From positions 7,489,072 to 7,553,071 of the forward strand of contig CM026566.1 of assembly GCA_015143295.1 (NCBI GenBank): a stretch of DNA of 64,000 bases, in the 5' to 3' direction. This document shows positions 32,712 to 45,140 of the stretch, piece by piece; position 1 is the stretch's first letter, and every line of letters begins with the position of its first letter. A program made the translations under genes and the position numbers. This stretch comes from Tetracentron sinense. Its lineage: Eukaryota; Streptophyta; Magnoliopsida; Trochodendrales; Trochodendraceae. The notes beneath the pieces were generated by a model. That model was not told the DNA's origin, made no database searches, and worked only from the letters and a program-made list of their open reading frames with translations.

Positions 32712-35700
32712 TTGAACTTCAACCGAACTTAGAGTCCTACGCTAGGAACATGGATTGTATGTTATGCCATTGTTATGTATATCATGTGTGCATTGTTCTA
32801 TACTTAATGAATTACGCATTGTGTAAATTATGAAATTGTTACTAAATAAGTATCCAAGTTAGACTCACGTTGTACTGTCGTTCTCAGGATTTGATCATGA
32901 GACGCAGTGCTCGGGCTTACAGATACAATACAAGGGAGAGTGGAAGTGATACCCCTTCGGGTGACGAGCAACCTGACTTTGCTCAAGCTTTTGCATCTAT
33001 AGCCGAGACTTTGGTTATGCTAGCAGCTAGGCCAGTTGTCGTTACTCTTACTGCACCTACACCTCCTCTTGTACACCATGCTTCAGGATTAGAGGCATTT
33101 AGGAGATTACGTCCTCCTACCTTCTTTGGTACTACTGACCCGATGGTCATAGAAGCATGGGTAATACAACTAGAGTAGATTTTCAGAGCGCTCCACTGCA
33201 CGGATGAGCAGCGAGTGGACTGGGCCACCTTTGTAATGGAAGGTGCGGCTGAACACTAGTGGAGAGCCACACAGAGACAGAGGGAGTCCACCAAGTTAGG
33301 AGAACCATGGACATGGCTGGGAGTATTTGGATGTGTTTGTGGAAGAACTTCCTGGATTGCCTCCTGATCGAGAGATAGAGTTCGCGATTGAGCTTGCTCC
33401 GGGCACAACTCCAATTTCAAGAGCACCTTATAGGATGGCCCCTATTGAACTCAAGGAGTTAGAGGTGCAGTTAGAAGAACTGTAAAGCCTGGGGTTCATT
33501 AGGCCAAGTGCCTCACCGTGGGGTGCCGCAATGCTATTTTTGAAAAAGAAAGATGGTTCAATGCATATGTGTATTGATTACCGACGGTTAAATAAGGTCA
33601 CGATCAAGAACCGTTATCCTTTACCACGGATAAACGATTTATTCGACCAGTTAAAGGAAGCGAGATTCTTCTCCAAAATTGATCTAAAGTTCGGGTATTA
33701 TCAATTGAAGATCAAGGAGGTAGATATTCCGAAGGCGGCTTTCAGGACTCGGTACGGACACTACGAATTCCTTGTCATGCCTTTTGGTTTGACAAATGCT
33801 CTGGAAGCTTTCATGGATTTGATGAACAGGATGTTCAGGTCTTATCTTGATCAATGTGTCATGGTGTTCGTCGGCGATATCTTGGTATATTCCCCGACAC
33901 GGGAGGATCACGATCGAGACCATCGCATTGTTCTTGAGATGCTTCGAGAGCATAAGCTATATGCCAAGCTAAGCAAGTGCGAATTCTGGTTGGAGAAAGT
34001 AGTATTTCTCAGGCATGTGGTATCCGCCAAGAGCATTACAGTGGATCTAGCAAAGATAGAGGCAGTGATGAACTAGGAGAGCCCTAAGAGTATCACAGAG
34101 ATACGTAGTTTCCTCGGTTTGGCAGGCTACTACCGGAGATTTGTAGAGAGATTCTCCAATTTGGCTGCCCCTCTCACTTACTTGATGAGAAAAAATGCCA
34201 AGTTTACCTGGAGCGACAAGTGTGAGAGTAGCTTCATGGAGTTAAAGAAGAGGCTCACTACAGCTCCGGTCCTTACAGTGCCATCCAGGAGTGGCGGCTT
34301 CATGGTTTATAGTGATGCCTCGCACGTCGGGTTAGGATGTGTCTTGTTGCAAGATAAGAAAGTTATTGCTTATGCTTCAAGGCAATTAAAGGATCATGAA
34401 AAGAACTACCCTACACATGACCTAGAGCTTGCCGCCGTTGTATTTGTATTGAAGATGACACTATCTCTACGGGGAACAGTTCGATGTGTTCACAGATCAC
34501 AAAATTCTTAAGTATCTGTTTTCCCAAAAGGAGTTGAACTTGAGGCAGTGGAGATGGATGGAGTTCTTAAAGGATTATGAATGCTCTATTCAATACCATC
34601 CAGGCAAGATGAATGTGGTGGCTGATGAACTTAGTAGGAAGCCTCATGGACTCTTGGCTCACATGATGGTGCAAGAATGGAAGTTGTTGGAGGATGCATC
34701 TAACCTCAACATCAGTTCCAGTCTCCTTACCGTTAGGCCGGTAATGGCTAATATCACCGTTAGGCCTTACATCCTGGGCATGATCCAAGAGATGCAAAAA
34801 AAGGATGCCGAGCTCTTTGCTTACCTGGACTAGGCAGTTAGCAAGGGTAGCAAGGATTTTGGTGTGAGGGATGATGGGACTATCACCTTCAAGGGAAAAG
34901 TATGTGTCCCTGCCGATGAGAAGCTTAAAAGAGAGATCTTGGATGAAGCTCACCGGTCTAAGTATACCATTCACCCCGGGGTACCAGAATGTCTAGAAAC
35001 TGAAAGGGCACTTTTGGTGGTGGAATATGAAGAGGGAAGTAGCGGAGTATGGGTCTAAGTGCTTGGTGTGCCAGCAAGTCAAGGCCGAGCACATGAGGCC
35101 GGCAGGTCTGTTACAATCCCTCCCCATTCCCGAGTAAAAATGGGAGAAAATTTCTATGGATTTCATCATGGGATTGCCACGAATGGCTAGAAATTCCGAT
35201 GCTATATGGGTCGTAGTTAACGGGCTGACAAAGTCTGCCCATTTCTTGTCGTATCGGACTACTTTCAACTCAAATCAACTAGTACCACTGTACATCAAGG
35301 AAATAGTTCGGTTGCACGGAGAGCCAGTGAGCATCGTGTCGGAAAAGGATCCTAGATTTACTTCTAGGTTCTAGAAGAGCTTCTAGAGTGCTATGGGCTC
35401 CCATTAAAACTTTAGCATGGCTTTCCATCCCCAGACTGACGGGCAAACCGAGAGGGTGAATCTACTTTCAACTCTAATTAGCTAGTAGCATTGTACATCA
35501 AGGAAATAGTTCGGTTGCATGGAGTGCCAGTGAGCATCGTGTCGGAAAGGGATCCTAGATTTACTTCTAGGTTCTGGAAGAGCTTCTAGAGTGCTATGGG
35601 TTCCCGTTTAAACTTCAGCATGACTTTCCATCCCCAGATTGACGGGAAAAACGAGAGGGTGAATCAGGTGATAGAGGATATGCTCCGAGCCTGCATGCTT

Positions 35701-36266
35701 GACTTCAAGGGTAGTTGGGAGGATCACCTGCCTTTGGTTGAATTCGCTTACAAAAATAGTTATCAGGTGAGCATCCAAATGGCACCTTTCGAGGTATTGT
35801 ATGGGAGAAGTTACAGATCTCCTATATACTAGGATGAAGTAGGTGAAAGAAAGGTGTTGAGTCCTGAGTTAATTGAACAAACTGCCGATAGGGTCAAGCT
35901 TATCCAGGAAAGGCTGAAAGCCGCATAGGATCGACAAAAGAGCTATGCCGACACCCGTAGGAGAGATCTTGAATTCATGGTGGGTGACCTTGTGTTTGTC
36001 AAGATTTCGCCAACTAAAGGTGTTATGAGGTTCGGGAAGCGAGGGAAGCTCAATTTGAGATATGTGGGTCTGTTCGAGATCATCACTAGAGTTGGTGAGG
36101 TGGCTTACCGTGTTGCCTTACCCGCTCATATAGCGGCGGTCCAGAATGTATTCCACATTTCTATGTTCCAGAAATATATCTCGGATTCATCCCATGTCAT
36201 CGAGCTTGGTCCAGTAGAAATCCGAGAAGATCTCACATTAGTAGAGCAACAAGTTCAGATCTTGGA
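32712..36266 (+). mobile_element. Internal gag-pol fossil of element A
   Basis: Leader remainder to 32896, then a gag N-terminal part (MRRSARAYRYN, later GLEAFRRLRPP) and pol. Visible pol pieces: RT ([27 protein letters not shown]), RNase H ([25 protein letters not shown]), integrase (MDFIMGLPRMARNSDAIWVV; FHPQ..G region), and the tail with GKRGKLNLRYVGLFEI. Domain order gag-PR-RT-RH-INT is that of Ty3/gypsy. Fossil with well over ten breaks; it cannot make a working product. Confidence 0.9.
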
Positions 36267-36894
36267 TGTAGAACCCCGGAACCGAGTTCACTAGGCTGTG
36301 AATAGTGCTGTGAATGGTATGTGAATAGTGCTATGAATAGTGTTGTGAATAGTGCTATGAATAGTGTTGTGAATAGTGTTTTTCTAGGCCAAAACCCTTA
36401 ATGGGATGTTGGCTTCATGTTTTAAAATGAAAAGAGATTTCAAATGAGACAGAAAATGTGTGGAAAATGTTTTAGGGTGTTGGGATGAAAATAAAACAAG
36501 AGTATACAATACTCTAAGTGTCGCAAAAAGGAATGTCGAAGAATACCTAAACTTGATAGAAATCTTGTTTTCTCATCCGAAATTGGAATCGAGTGATTCT
36601 TGAGCCATTAGAAAGATATTGAGATCCTCTTTAAGGTTCATGTTTATCACATCTCCCGATCTTGAGTCGAAGCTCGGTGAAAAGTGGGTTTTAGGCAAAT
36701 TATCTGCTGAAATTCCTGACCAGTAGCCTTTAGGACAATTTTGAAATATGAAGATAGAATAATTAGGCTTTATGAAAAACATGAAAGTTGTTTCCATTTA
36801 AATGTAGAATCCAACACAAGTTGAATTGTTAAAATCAGATCACCGAGTCAAAAGTTATGGTCGAAATACCACAGCGGGAAAAATGAAGGAATGA

Positions 36895-37075
36895 ATAGTG
36901 AAGGATCTATCTAGTTTGGGGAGGATAGATCCTTCAATCCCATACACTGATGGATCTATCCATCCCCATGACCGATCGATTGACCAAGCAGATTTTTGTA
37001 CTGGTTTATTGGCCAGAGAGTGATTTTATGAAGGATCTATCGGTGCTCTTGACCGATAGATCCTTGGTGAGGGTT
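36895..37075. repeat. Palindrome cassette of L8 (GGATCTATC / GATAGATCC)
   Basis: Same inverted words as in L6, with a further ACCGATAGATCCTT unit. Confidence 0.83.
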
Positions 37076-38099
37076 TTTGGCTTGGAACCGACCCTTTGAA
37101 ATATTTTAAGGGTCTAAGGGCCATTGGCCTCCATCCCATGGCCTATTTAAGCACAAATTTGTGGGTGTTAAGGTTTCTACAACCCTCAGCAAGTTTTTGG
37201 GAGAAAGCTTGATAGAGAAAGAGGGGAAGGTTTGGGTTTTTGCTAGGGTTTGTGCTAGGAGTAAAGAGGTGAACTAGGATTTGCTTCTCAAGCTTAGAGC
37301 TCACCTCCAGAAGCGTTCTAAAGCGTGAATCTTGTTCTCCTCAAGCTTGGGATTGATTCAAAAGCTTCCTCAAAACTTTCTTTTGCCTTCAAGTAGTATT
37401 CCAAAGCGAGAAACCATAGGGATCCGGTTTTTAAAAGGTAGAACAATCTACTAACTCCATTGTTATGATTCATTTATGCTTAGTAATTAGAAAAACATGA
37501 TTTTGGGTGAAAATTAGTAGATACTTCCTACTAGCTCTCTATGTTATGCTTCATGTATGAATTAATGAAGGGTTATGCTATGTGGGGTGTAAGAACCTAT
37601 GAAAAGGGATATGAGGGGTTAGGGGTTTTAAGCAAAAGGGTGTAGACACACTCTACTAATTGGCCACGTTATGATTCCTTGCTAAATAATTAGGATTTGT
37701 GTATGGTTTGATGAAATCAAGGCCTTTGGCCTTATCCTTGTAAAGTATATTATAATCTAAGTGCTTAATTGGTTTTCTAGTTTTTCCTAAATTGCTCACC
37801 AACTATATACATGATTTAAGCATGATTATACTATGGAGATTGATAAATGGCATTGATGAATTCCATGGCCTATGGCCTTGTCCTTATTAAAGATGTAATA
37901 GATTTCACAATTGAGGATTTCTTGCTTTCCTATTACTCACAAATGATGTATATTGTCGTCATACTTTTATGATGAATTTTGTATGAAGCATTAGTATTAA
38001 AAGGAGGGTTTTACCATAAAGTAAGCTTTGAATTGTGATTTTGACAAAATAGGCTAAGTAGCCCATGTATATGCTATGATAACTCCATGAATGAAATTC

Positions 38100-38800
38100 C
38101 ATAATCTCTTTTGATGTTTTCAATACTCACTATGAGGACTATGATGCTCACGAGGTGACTAAATGGTTATAAGTTTTCCACAAATACTATGATGCTCACA
38201 CTTGCTCCCATGAAAGTAATTCTATATTTAAATGCTTTCTAATTATATAATGATGCTCACATGTTCTCTATGATACGCACAAGTACTCTATGCTCTATGT
38301 CTTGCATGATCTCATAAGTACGGACACATGAAATCTCATAAGTAAATGCTCCTAAGAATAACTCATATGCAAAAGCTCATAAGAAAATCTCACAAGTTTA
38401 TAAGCATTGATAATGCCAAACTTTGGGTTGGTAATTGACAAGGCCAAACTTTGGGTTGGTATTCTAAGATCGGTTACTCAAGCTATAAGGATCTCATAAG
38501 TCTAAGATCGTCTCACAAGCTCTAAGGATCACACAAGCTCTATTCTCTAAGGATCTCAATGCTCTATGCTCTAAGGATCTCACATGCTCTACGCTCTAAG
38601 AATCTCAATGCTCTATGCTCTAAGGATCTCACATGCTCTATGCTCTAAGGATCTCAATGCTCTAAACTCGAAGGATCTCAATGCTCTACGTACTCTAAGG
38701 AACTCTAAGAACTCTAAGGAGCTCTAAAGAATTCTAAGAACTCTAAGGAACTCATACAACTCATAAGACTCATAAGATTCATAAGGAACTCATAAGAGAT
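38100..38800. repeat. Short-unit array of L8 (GCTCTAAGGATCTCA)
   Basis: Counterpart of 27540-28400 with a different number of units, showing array length change since L6 and L8 separated. Confidence 0.85.
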
Positions 38801-38974
38801 CATACGTTATGATTCAATGTGTACACTTGTTAATTCATTTTGGTTTCCGCACTCAGATGTTGTATATTATATGATGAACTGTACACTATATGTTATGTTA
38901 ATGTTTTATAACATTGTTAGTTAGTAGTTTGTAGACGCTGAGTATTCAAAGCTCAGCCGTAGTTGTTATCTTCG

Positions 38975-39058
38975 GCAGGTCACAGGTTAGAGGGTTGTGC
39001 TCCTAAACTAGGGGTCGAGGAGTTGTATGTCGAGAAGCCGATGGGCAGTCATCAGTGA
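38975..39058 (+). other. LTR micro-ORF homologue in L8 (short form)
   Basis: 27 open codons, Ala-Gly-His-Arg start, GVEELYVEKP, end MGSHQ. Lacks the usual ATG, like L6. Confidence 0.4.
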
Positions 39059-39363
39059 TGGTTAAGTGCTAAGAGGGAGAGACATGTATTTGGGGTTTCA
39101 TGTTGGGGGTTTTGCATTGGACTTGAGTTGGTAACTCAAGGGATGGATTTTGTATAAAAGGTTTAGTTTCTCATTCAGTCTTAGTTGAGTTTTATACATG
39201 GAACCTTATTGTACAGAAGAAATTTTCAGGTTCACTATTTACTATGCCTTGTATGCTCTCTCACAGGATGGTAAAGAAGCCTTATGTGTTATACAAGATG
39301 GTATAACACGGCGGTCTCAAGCCGAAAGACTCCTAACTCCTAGGGGGTTTTTGGGTCATGACA

Positions 39364-39592
39364 TTTGACAGGCGAGATCAAGTCTTGTGCAACAAGACCA
39401 ATCCCTTAGTCCTTGTAAGATGGCAACATCATTCGATAGAAGAGGCTACATTGGAGCATGAGGTCGAAGTGAGAGAAAAATATCCTCAATTGTTTATTTA
39501 GAACTTTGGGACACTTTTGTATTTTGTCACAATCTTATACATGTATGTATCATCTAAATTTTGGGGACGAAACTTTTGTAAGGGGGGGAGAA
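39364..39592 (+). mobile_element. Pol tail (chromodomain-like) and polypurine tract of element A
   Basis: The remainder of pol carries words matching ATWEREAEV-type chromodomain ends of E and D. Then comes non-coding sequence with TTTTGGGGACGAAAC and the polypurine tract AAGGGGGGGAGAA at 39580-39592, directly before the 3' LTR. Confidence 0.85.
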
Positions 39593-39799
39593 TGTAGCGC
39601 CCCGAAACTTTCCGTACCTAATGAGCAGTGTTTTCATAGCCACTTGGCCTTTCACGTAGTCCAATTAATAATTCATGAATAATTGGATGTCGATAATCCA
39701 TGGGCAACATGAAGAAAGGAGTTTAAAACCCAAAAAATATTGAGGAAAAGGTTGGAAATGCCCCAAAGGGTTTGCAGGTGAAAATGATGAAAATCTGGG

Positions 39800-39985
39800 A
39801 TTGACGATCGATCGCCACATGGCGATGATCGATCGTTATGAGCCCAGAAATCTGGGCAACCTTCGGGTTCTCATACGATCGATCATCCCAAGCATGACGA
39901 TTGATCGCCGGGGACCAGGAAAATTGGATAGTCAACTAGAGGTGTGGACGATCGATCGACCCAAGTCGACAATCGATCGTCATCG
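39800..39985. repeat. Palindrome cassette of the A 3' LTR
   Basis: CGATCGATCG-centred words, as in the 5' LTR, with one more unit. Confidence 0.85.
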
Positions 39986-40879
39986 CGAAAATCTGTTCTT
40001 AAAAACACGCAAGAATAAGGGTTTCAACCCTTGGGCTTATAAATAGAAAGCCATTTGGGGTTTTTGGCTCACCATAAACCTAGAGGAGAGAAAGAGGAGA
40101 GGAAGAAAGAGAGAAAAAGGAGAGGAGAGATTGAGAAATCCAAAGAGGGGTTTTTGGATTTGAAGATCAAGGGAGCTCAAGGAAGATCTTCCTCCTCAAG
40201 GATTGCTCCTCCATCAAGTTGGGATCTCAATCAAAGGTTTTTCTTCAAGATCAAGCTTTGATCTTCAAGGTTAGTACACCCTCCTAACTAACTTGGTAAT
40301 AACCTAGATATTCCTTAAAGAATGCTTATGGATCGATCTTAGATACTTTATTTTCTTGAAATGTTTAAATTTCCCAATAAACAAGATAAAATAATTTTGA
40401 TGGATGTGTGTAAGGGATGATTAGTTGAGGCGATTGGATGCCATGTAGGACGTGATTGTTGTTGTGGTGTGATGGAAAAATGGGAAGGGCAATGTACTCA
40501 TAATGAATACACTCCATGTGCTTGATGAAATGTTGAACTTGAAAAACATGAATAAAATGCTAAAGGGATGTTGCATGCCAAGTGTTTGATGGAATGCTTG
40601 TATGAAATTAGAACCAAGACTATGCCATATGAATTAGGGACTTTTCCCCAACTAATTGGTAATCATGCTAATATGCTTTACATGTCCCTCAACTCTCACA
40701 TGTTTCTGGGAATCTTGAAAATGTTATATGATGCTTAATTTCATGTCACATGATGTTGCCTATTGATTATACACGAGTGCTAAGAATCGAAATAACAAGT
40801 AAAACTCATCAAGAATAATACACAAGAACTCGTAAGAACTTACAAGAAATGCTCACAAGAAATGTTCACAAGAAATGGA

Positions 40880-41190
40880 AATGTCAAGGAGGTTGGTAGC
40901 CATGGTTAAGGGAGCTAACCTCCTGCTCACTAGAAAAGTTCACAAGTACATGGTCAAGGAGGTGGGTAGCCTAGGGATGTGCGGGTGCTAACCTCTTGCT
41001 CACCAGAAAAGATCTCACAAGTTGCTCATATGAAAGGCTCACAAGTACATGGTCAAGGAGGTTGGTAGCCCAGGGATGTGCGGGTCCTAACCTCTGGCTC
41101 GCAAGAAAAGGCTCATAAGTTGATATATGGTCAAGGAGATTGGTAGCCCAGGTTGTACGGGTACTAATATCTTGCTCACAAGAATAACGA
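40880..41190 (+). repeat. Minisatellite of the A 3' LTR (four units)
   Basis: CAAGGAGGTTGGTAGCC units followed by ACTCATAAGAACTCACAAG short repeats up to about 41350. Confidence 0.88.
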
Positions 41191-41915
41191 AGGAAGGGCT
41201 CATAAGAATCACATAAGGACTCACAAGAACTCATAAGAATTCACATGAACTCATAAGGACTAACAAGAACTCATAAGGATTCACACAAACTCACAAGAAC
41301 TCACAAGGCTTCTAAGGACTCATAAGAATTTCATAAATGCACAAGAACTCATATGATTTGTATGTTGCTTTAAGAATGAATCATGAACTGTATTCTTTAA
41401 TTAACTGTTATGATAGCATGTATACTTGTTATTACGGTTGTTAGCTTGGAGCCTGTACTCGCTGAGTATTCCATACTCAGTCGTACTTTCATATTGGCAG
41501 GTACACAAGTCCCTTTTGACATTTGAACTCCGGGTCTTTAGATAGAGGAGGACTATGGCGAGGAGGAGCCATATATGGAGCCGGCGGTGGAGCCTCAGGT
41601 GGAGGCAAAAAACTTAGACCATTGGCCCCATGGGGGTGACTATTGAGAGAGAGAGTTATATTTCTTTTATGTTTTGATAGGTGGGCATGTCCACCTTTAC
41701 TTGCTGTATTTTGTTTATAAAAACTTGGAATACTTGTTAGGTATATAGAAAAGAAAAAGTTGGTTGCGTTTCCGCAATACTTTAGCTTCCGCGCTCTGTG
41801 TTATATCCCTATTAGATCATGTTATGTCTTATTCATTACATGATGGTTTTCCAATTTGAGTACAGTCAGACCTATAGTATCCCTTAACTCCTAGGGGGTA
41901 TTTTGGGGTGCGACA

Positions 41916-43566
41916 AACATACTATTAGATAGTTGGTCTCTCATTCACATTGAACAGTTTCGATGATCCTTAGATCTAATGAGTTCATCTATGATTAAAA
42001 TATAATCTGACTGTTTTTATTCCACCAAAGTATTTTCTACCTCAGGGAATACGATAGAGTGACAGTTGGATAGTCAAAAATCTGTTCGAGTCATAATGAA
42101 TTTCAAACAAGAAATCCATACTCATTAATTTGAGAGATTATCCAAGTTCCGAGTAAGACAGACGATTAAGCTTAAATCCTACGTAGGTGATTTTGCAATA
42201 AAACAAATTTGAAATATATTTTATTTAAAATATATTATACTTATAAAAATATTTTTCTCAAAATGTTTTACATGAGAAAATGTTTCTCATGGCTTAATCA
42301 GAAGTCTTGGAAACCCAGATGATGTGCAATGGGCTATGAGTTAGATAGTATAAATAATCTCAAAGGGCCATTAAGGATAATGTAATTGGAATGATTAATT
42401 GAATTAAAAAGTTCATGTGGTGGGATCCGTATTGGTTAATGTTCTTACACTGGGATTCAATTGCAACATGGATATCTCACGTCACTTGCAATTCTGATGA
42501 AATTCCTATTTAGGGTCAATGGGATAACATTGGGTATGCCATGGTTTGAATGTCCAAGAGCAATCTGTGGAGATGCTCACATAAGAAATACAAGCTCAAA
42601 CAATTGATTAAATGTTAATTAATTATTTTAAAAAATGATTAAATGTTAATCATTGATTAGAGGATAATATGTAGTAGGTTTTGGCAATCTGTAAAGGGCA
42701 GATTCATTCAATTTCCCTAAAAAGGGCGAATGAAATACTAGTTTCCCTAATCCCATTTAAATTCCATATTATACATTGGTGGAGATGCTGTTAAGGAGGA
42801 TGCTGCGATGATGATCTTGATAAAATGATAAAGGAAGGGATCGCGAAGGAGTTTGCAAGCTGCCTTTATTCTTGTCTCATTCTCTTGCATCCATACATTT
42901 TAATTTTACTGACCCATAGCTATTAATCTCATATGAAGTTTATTATTGTTTATTATCATGAGATGATGCTGTTGATTTTATCATGAGATGATAATTATTG
43001 TTTATGTGTTTAATTATTCTGTTGAAATAATTGCCTTAATATATCATGTGAATATAAGACTGGGGACAAGTCCCTAAGTATTATGATCTTCTACCATACA
43101 CTATGTGATCTTATAGTGGGGAGTGTGAGTCAGCTGACAGGCCAAAGCCGGGCCTAATCCCTCTCACCTATGTGAGAACATGGTGAAACCTGTACACGCA
43201 AATAGTGGGAGCAACAACGCCAAAGCGTGAGCTTTCGCTAGGTGTTTATTAGGTTCATGGTAGGTGGGCACATGAATAAGAGATATTATACAATAACGCC
43301 AAAGCGTGAGTATAACATCCCTTATACATCAGACAGTAGATCGAATGCTCCAAAATTCACTAGATGAGATCTGTGAAAACGGAGAAAATAGTTTCTATCT
43401 ACCTATTCAAGGTGGTATGATATTGTGCCCAAATGTAGGATCACATTAAGCCAGTGTCTAGGTATTTGATGTCAATCGAAACTTCCTAAATTGGCAATAC
43501 TATTAGAAACAGACCCATAATGTAATAGTAATTAATGAATACAATAGATCCCTAATACTATTTTAT
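41916..43566 (+). mobile_element. Rest of copia B LTR and its untranslated leader
   Basis: 41921 to about 42655 continues the B LTR (matching 45546-46200 in C). From about 42660 the sequence matches the C leader (48110-48940), up to a gag start at about 43567. AT-rich, no gene. It includes two copies of AACGCCAAAGCGTGAG. Confidence 0.75.
43216..43310 (+). promoter_or_regulatory. Paired leader motif AACGCCAAAGCGTGAG (copia B)
   Basis: Two copies of the 16-mer, at 43216-43231 and 43295-43310. The same pair at similar spacing is in the C leader (48662-48677, 48741-48756). GCTTTCGC after the first copy can pair with GCGTGAGC-type sequence, so a small RNA structure is likely. Position between primer site and gag suggests a packaging or translation element. 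Confidence 0.5.
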
Positions 43567-45140
43567 TTGTCAATTGATTACATCATGACAGGCCTACACC
43601 CATTGATTGAAATTCTTTGTGAGGAAAAGTTAGTTGGAACTAACTATGTAGATTGGAAAAGAAAGATTAGAATAGTATTTGCCGCGGATAACTTTGACCT
43701 ATGTCTTAAGACACCTAAACCCAAAATTCCTCCAGATGGTTCACCAGCCCAAAAGGCTGAGTTAGAGCAATGGGAGAGGTCCAATCAGATGACCAAGTGT
43801 TACATATTGGCTTCGTTGTCTAACATTTTGCAAAGCTAGCATGAACACATGGATAAGGCTTCTGACATTTTGCAAAACCCGCATGAGATGTTTGGTGAGC
43901 AAAATAGGTCAGCTCAAAAAGAAAAGTTGAAATCCCTTGTTAATACCAAGATGGTTGAGGGAACTTCAATTAGGGAGCACATTATAAAGATGATGAGCTT
44001 ATTAAATGAGCTAGAAATTCTTGGTGGAGAGATGGATGCCATCACTCAGGTTGACATTGTTCTGCAGTCACTCCCTTCGTCCTTCAATGCGTTTGTGTTA
44101 AATTATAACATGAACAAGAGTGAAATGTCACTAAGTGAGCTTATGAACTCACTTGTGGCTGTAGAAGATTTGATCAAAAATTCAACTAAGGGCGAAACTT
44201 TAATAGTCGATAAACTTGATACCTCCAATAGATCTAAAAAGTTTAGAAAATGGAACAATGACAAAGGTAAGTTTAAAGACAATAGGGGTAAGGCAAGAGT
44301 TGTCAAAGGTTCTTTAGGTGATACTGGCAAGGAAAACAAAGGCAAGGGAAAGTGTTTCCACTATGGTAAAATAGGCCACTGGAAGAGGAATTGTAGGACT
44401 TACCTTGCAACTCTTGAGAAGGGTGGCGGCAATACTCAAGGTATGAGATGCTTTGAAGTATTGATTACTATTGAGTCAAATTTTCTGGATTGTCCTCCTA
44501 ACTCATGGTGCATGGATTCTGGATCCACTGTACATGTTTGCAATTGTTTGCAGGGGTTCAAGGAAACCAAAAAACCGACCAAACAGGAGAAGAAGCTTAA
44601 AGTTGGCTCGGGTGCAAATGTTGCAGTGAAGTCAATCGGCTTATTTATGCTTTATTTAACTAATAGAAAGACATTAATTTTAGAAGACTACATTTATGTG
44701 CCTTCTGCACATCGTAATTTGATTTCAGTATCTAGACTTTCATTTTGTCGATTCTCTATTAATTTTAATTCAATTGTTGAAATTAAGAAAGATGAAATGG
44801 TCTTGATTACTGGCAATCTTATTAATGGTCTTTATTTAATATTTCCTTTGGTAAATAATGAATGTCTGCAAAGTGATAATGCCTCATCATCTAAAATGTC
44901 TGGAATGAAGAGACATTGCACAGAGTCTACTAATCTTTGGCATAAGAGACTTGGTAACATTAATTTTGATAGGATCAAGAGGTTGGTAAAAGATGGTCCC
45001 CTTGAATTTCTCAAGCTGGAACCACTCCCTACTTGTGAGTCTTGTCTTGAAGGGAAGATGACCGAGAAACCTTACCCTAAGAAGGTAGGAAGAGCGAAGA
45101 AAAGTTAAGACTCATACATAGTGATGTATATGGTCCATTT
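43567..45140 (+). mobile_element. Copia B gag and start of pol (fossil)
   Basis: Gag of the UBN2/copia type (LHPLIEILCEEKLVGTNYVDW, later LNELEILGGEMDAI), a zinc-knuckle region (GKIGHWKRNC), protease core (WCMDSGSTVHVC), then the GAG-pre-integrase domain (LWHKRLGNINFDRIKRLV, CESCLEGKM). It stops in the early integrase where copia copy C begins. A few breaks; RT and RNase H are not seen in the window. Copia lineage not assigned. Confidence 0.85.

Larger units (their letters stand above)
36267..39363 (+). mobile_element. Solo Tekay-type LTR (L8), TSD TTGGA/TTTGA, in the pol end of A
   Basis: 3097 bp, TGTAGAACCCCGG to GGGTCATGACA. Flanks TTGGA (36262-36266) and TTTGA (39364-39368) differ by one base. 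Very close to L6 across the promoter part. A TATTTAAG-like TATA lies near 37145. Confidence 0.92.
24539..41915 (+). mobile_element. Ty3/gypsy Tekay-type element A, two LTRs, TSD AACAT
   Basis: LTRs at 24539-30018 (with L6 inside) and 39593-41915, flanked by perfect AACAT (24534-24538 and 41916-41920). After the 5' LTR: primer site, leader (holding solo LTR L7), gag remnant from 32897, then protease/RT, RNase H, integrase and a chromodomain-type tail up to about 36262 (solo LTR L8 sits in the tail), then polypurine tract and 3' LTR. The coding part has well over ten breaks. By eye the first 200 bp of the two LTRs differ at roughly one base in ten, so it is one of the older gypsy insertions here, a few million years at usual plant rates. 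Confidence 0.92.
39593..41915 (+). mobile_element. 3' LTR of element A
   Basis: 2323 bp, TGTAGCGCCCCGAAAC to GGGGTGCGACA. Contains the palindrome cassette (39800-39985), a TATA box near 40038, the CAAGGAGGTTGGTAGCC minisatellite (40880-41190), a changed stem-loop and a broken micro-ORF relative (41497-41646). Confidence 0.95.
24136..45140 (+). mobile_element. Ty1/copia element B, carrying gypsy element A in its LTR
   Basis: LTR start at 24136; the LTR resumes at 41921 after element A; then leader, gag and the start of pol up to 45140, where copy C begins. The LTR matches C (45141 on) closely, including the part around the A insertion (GTGCTTAAATGTACACTGAC). It is a fossil with a few breaks in its coding part. 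Its 3' end is not in the window as an identifiable piece. Confidence 0.75.

Noticed and set aside
36573-36797. 74-codon minus-strand frame shared with 26080-26304
   Set aside because: It is conserved only because L6 and L8 are recent copies; differences are not biased to silent sites by eye and it lies in the promoter half.
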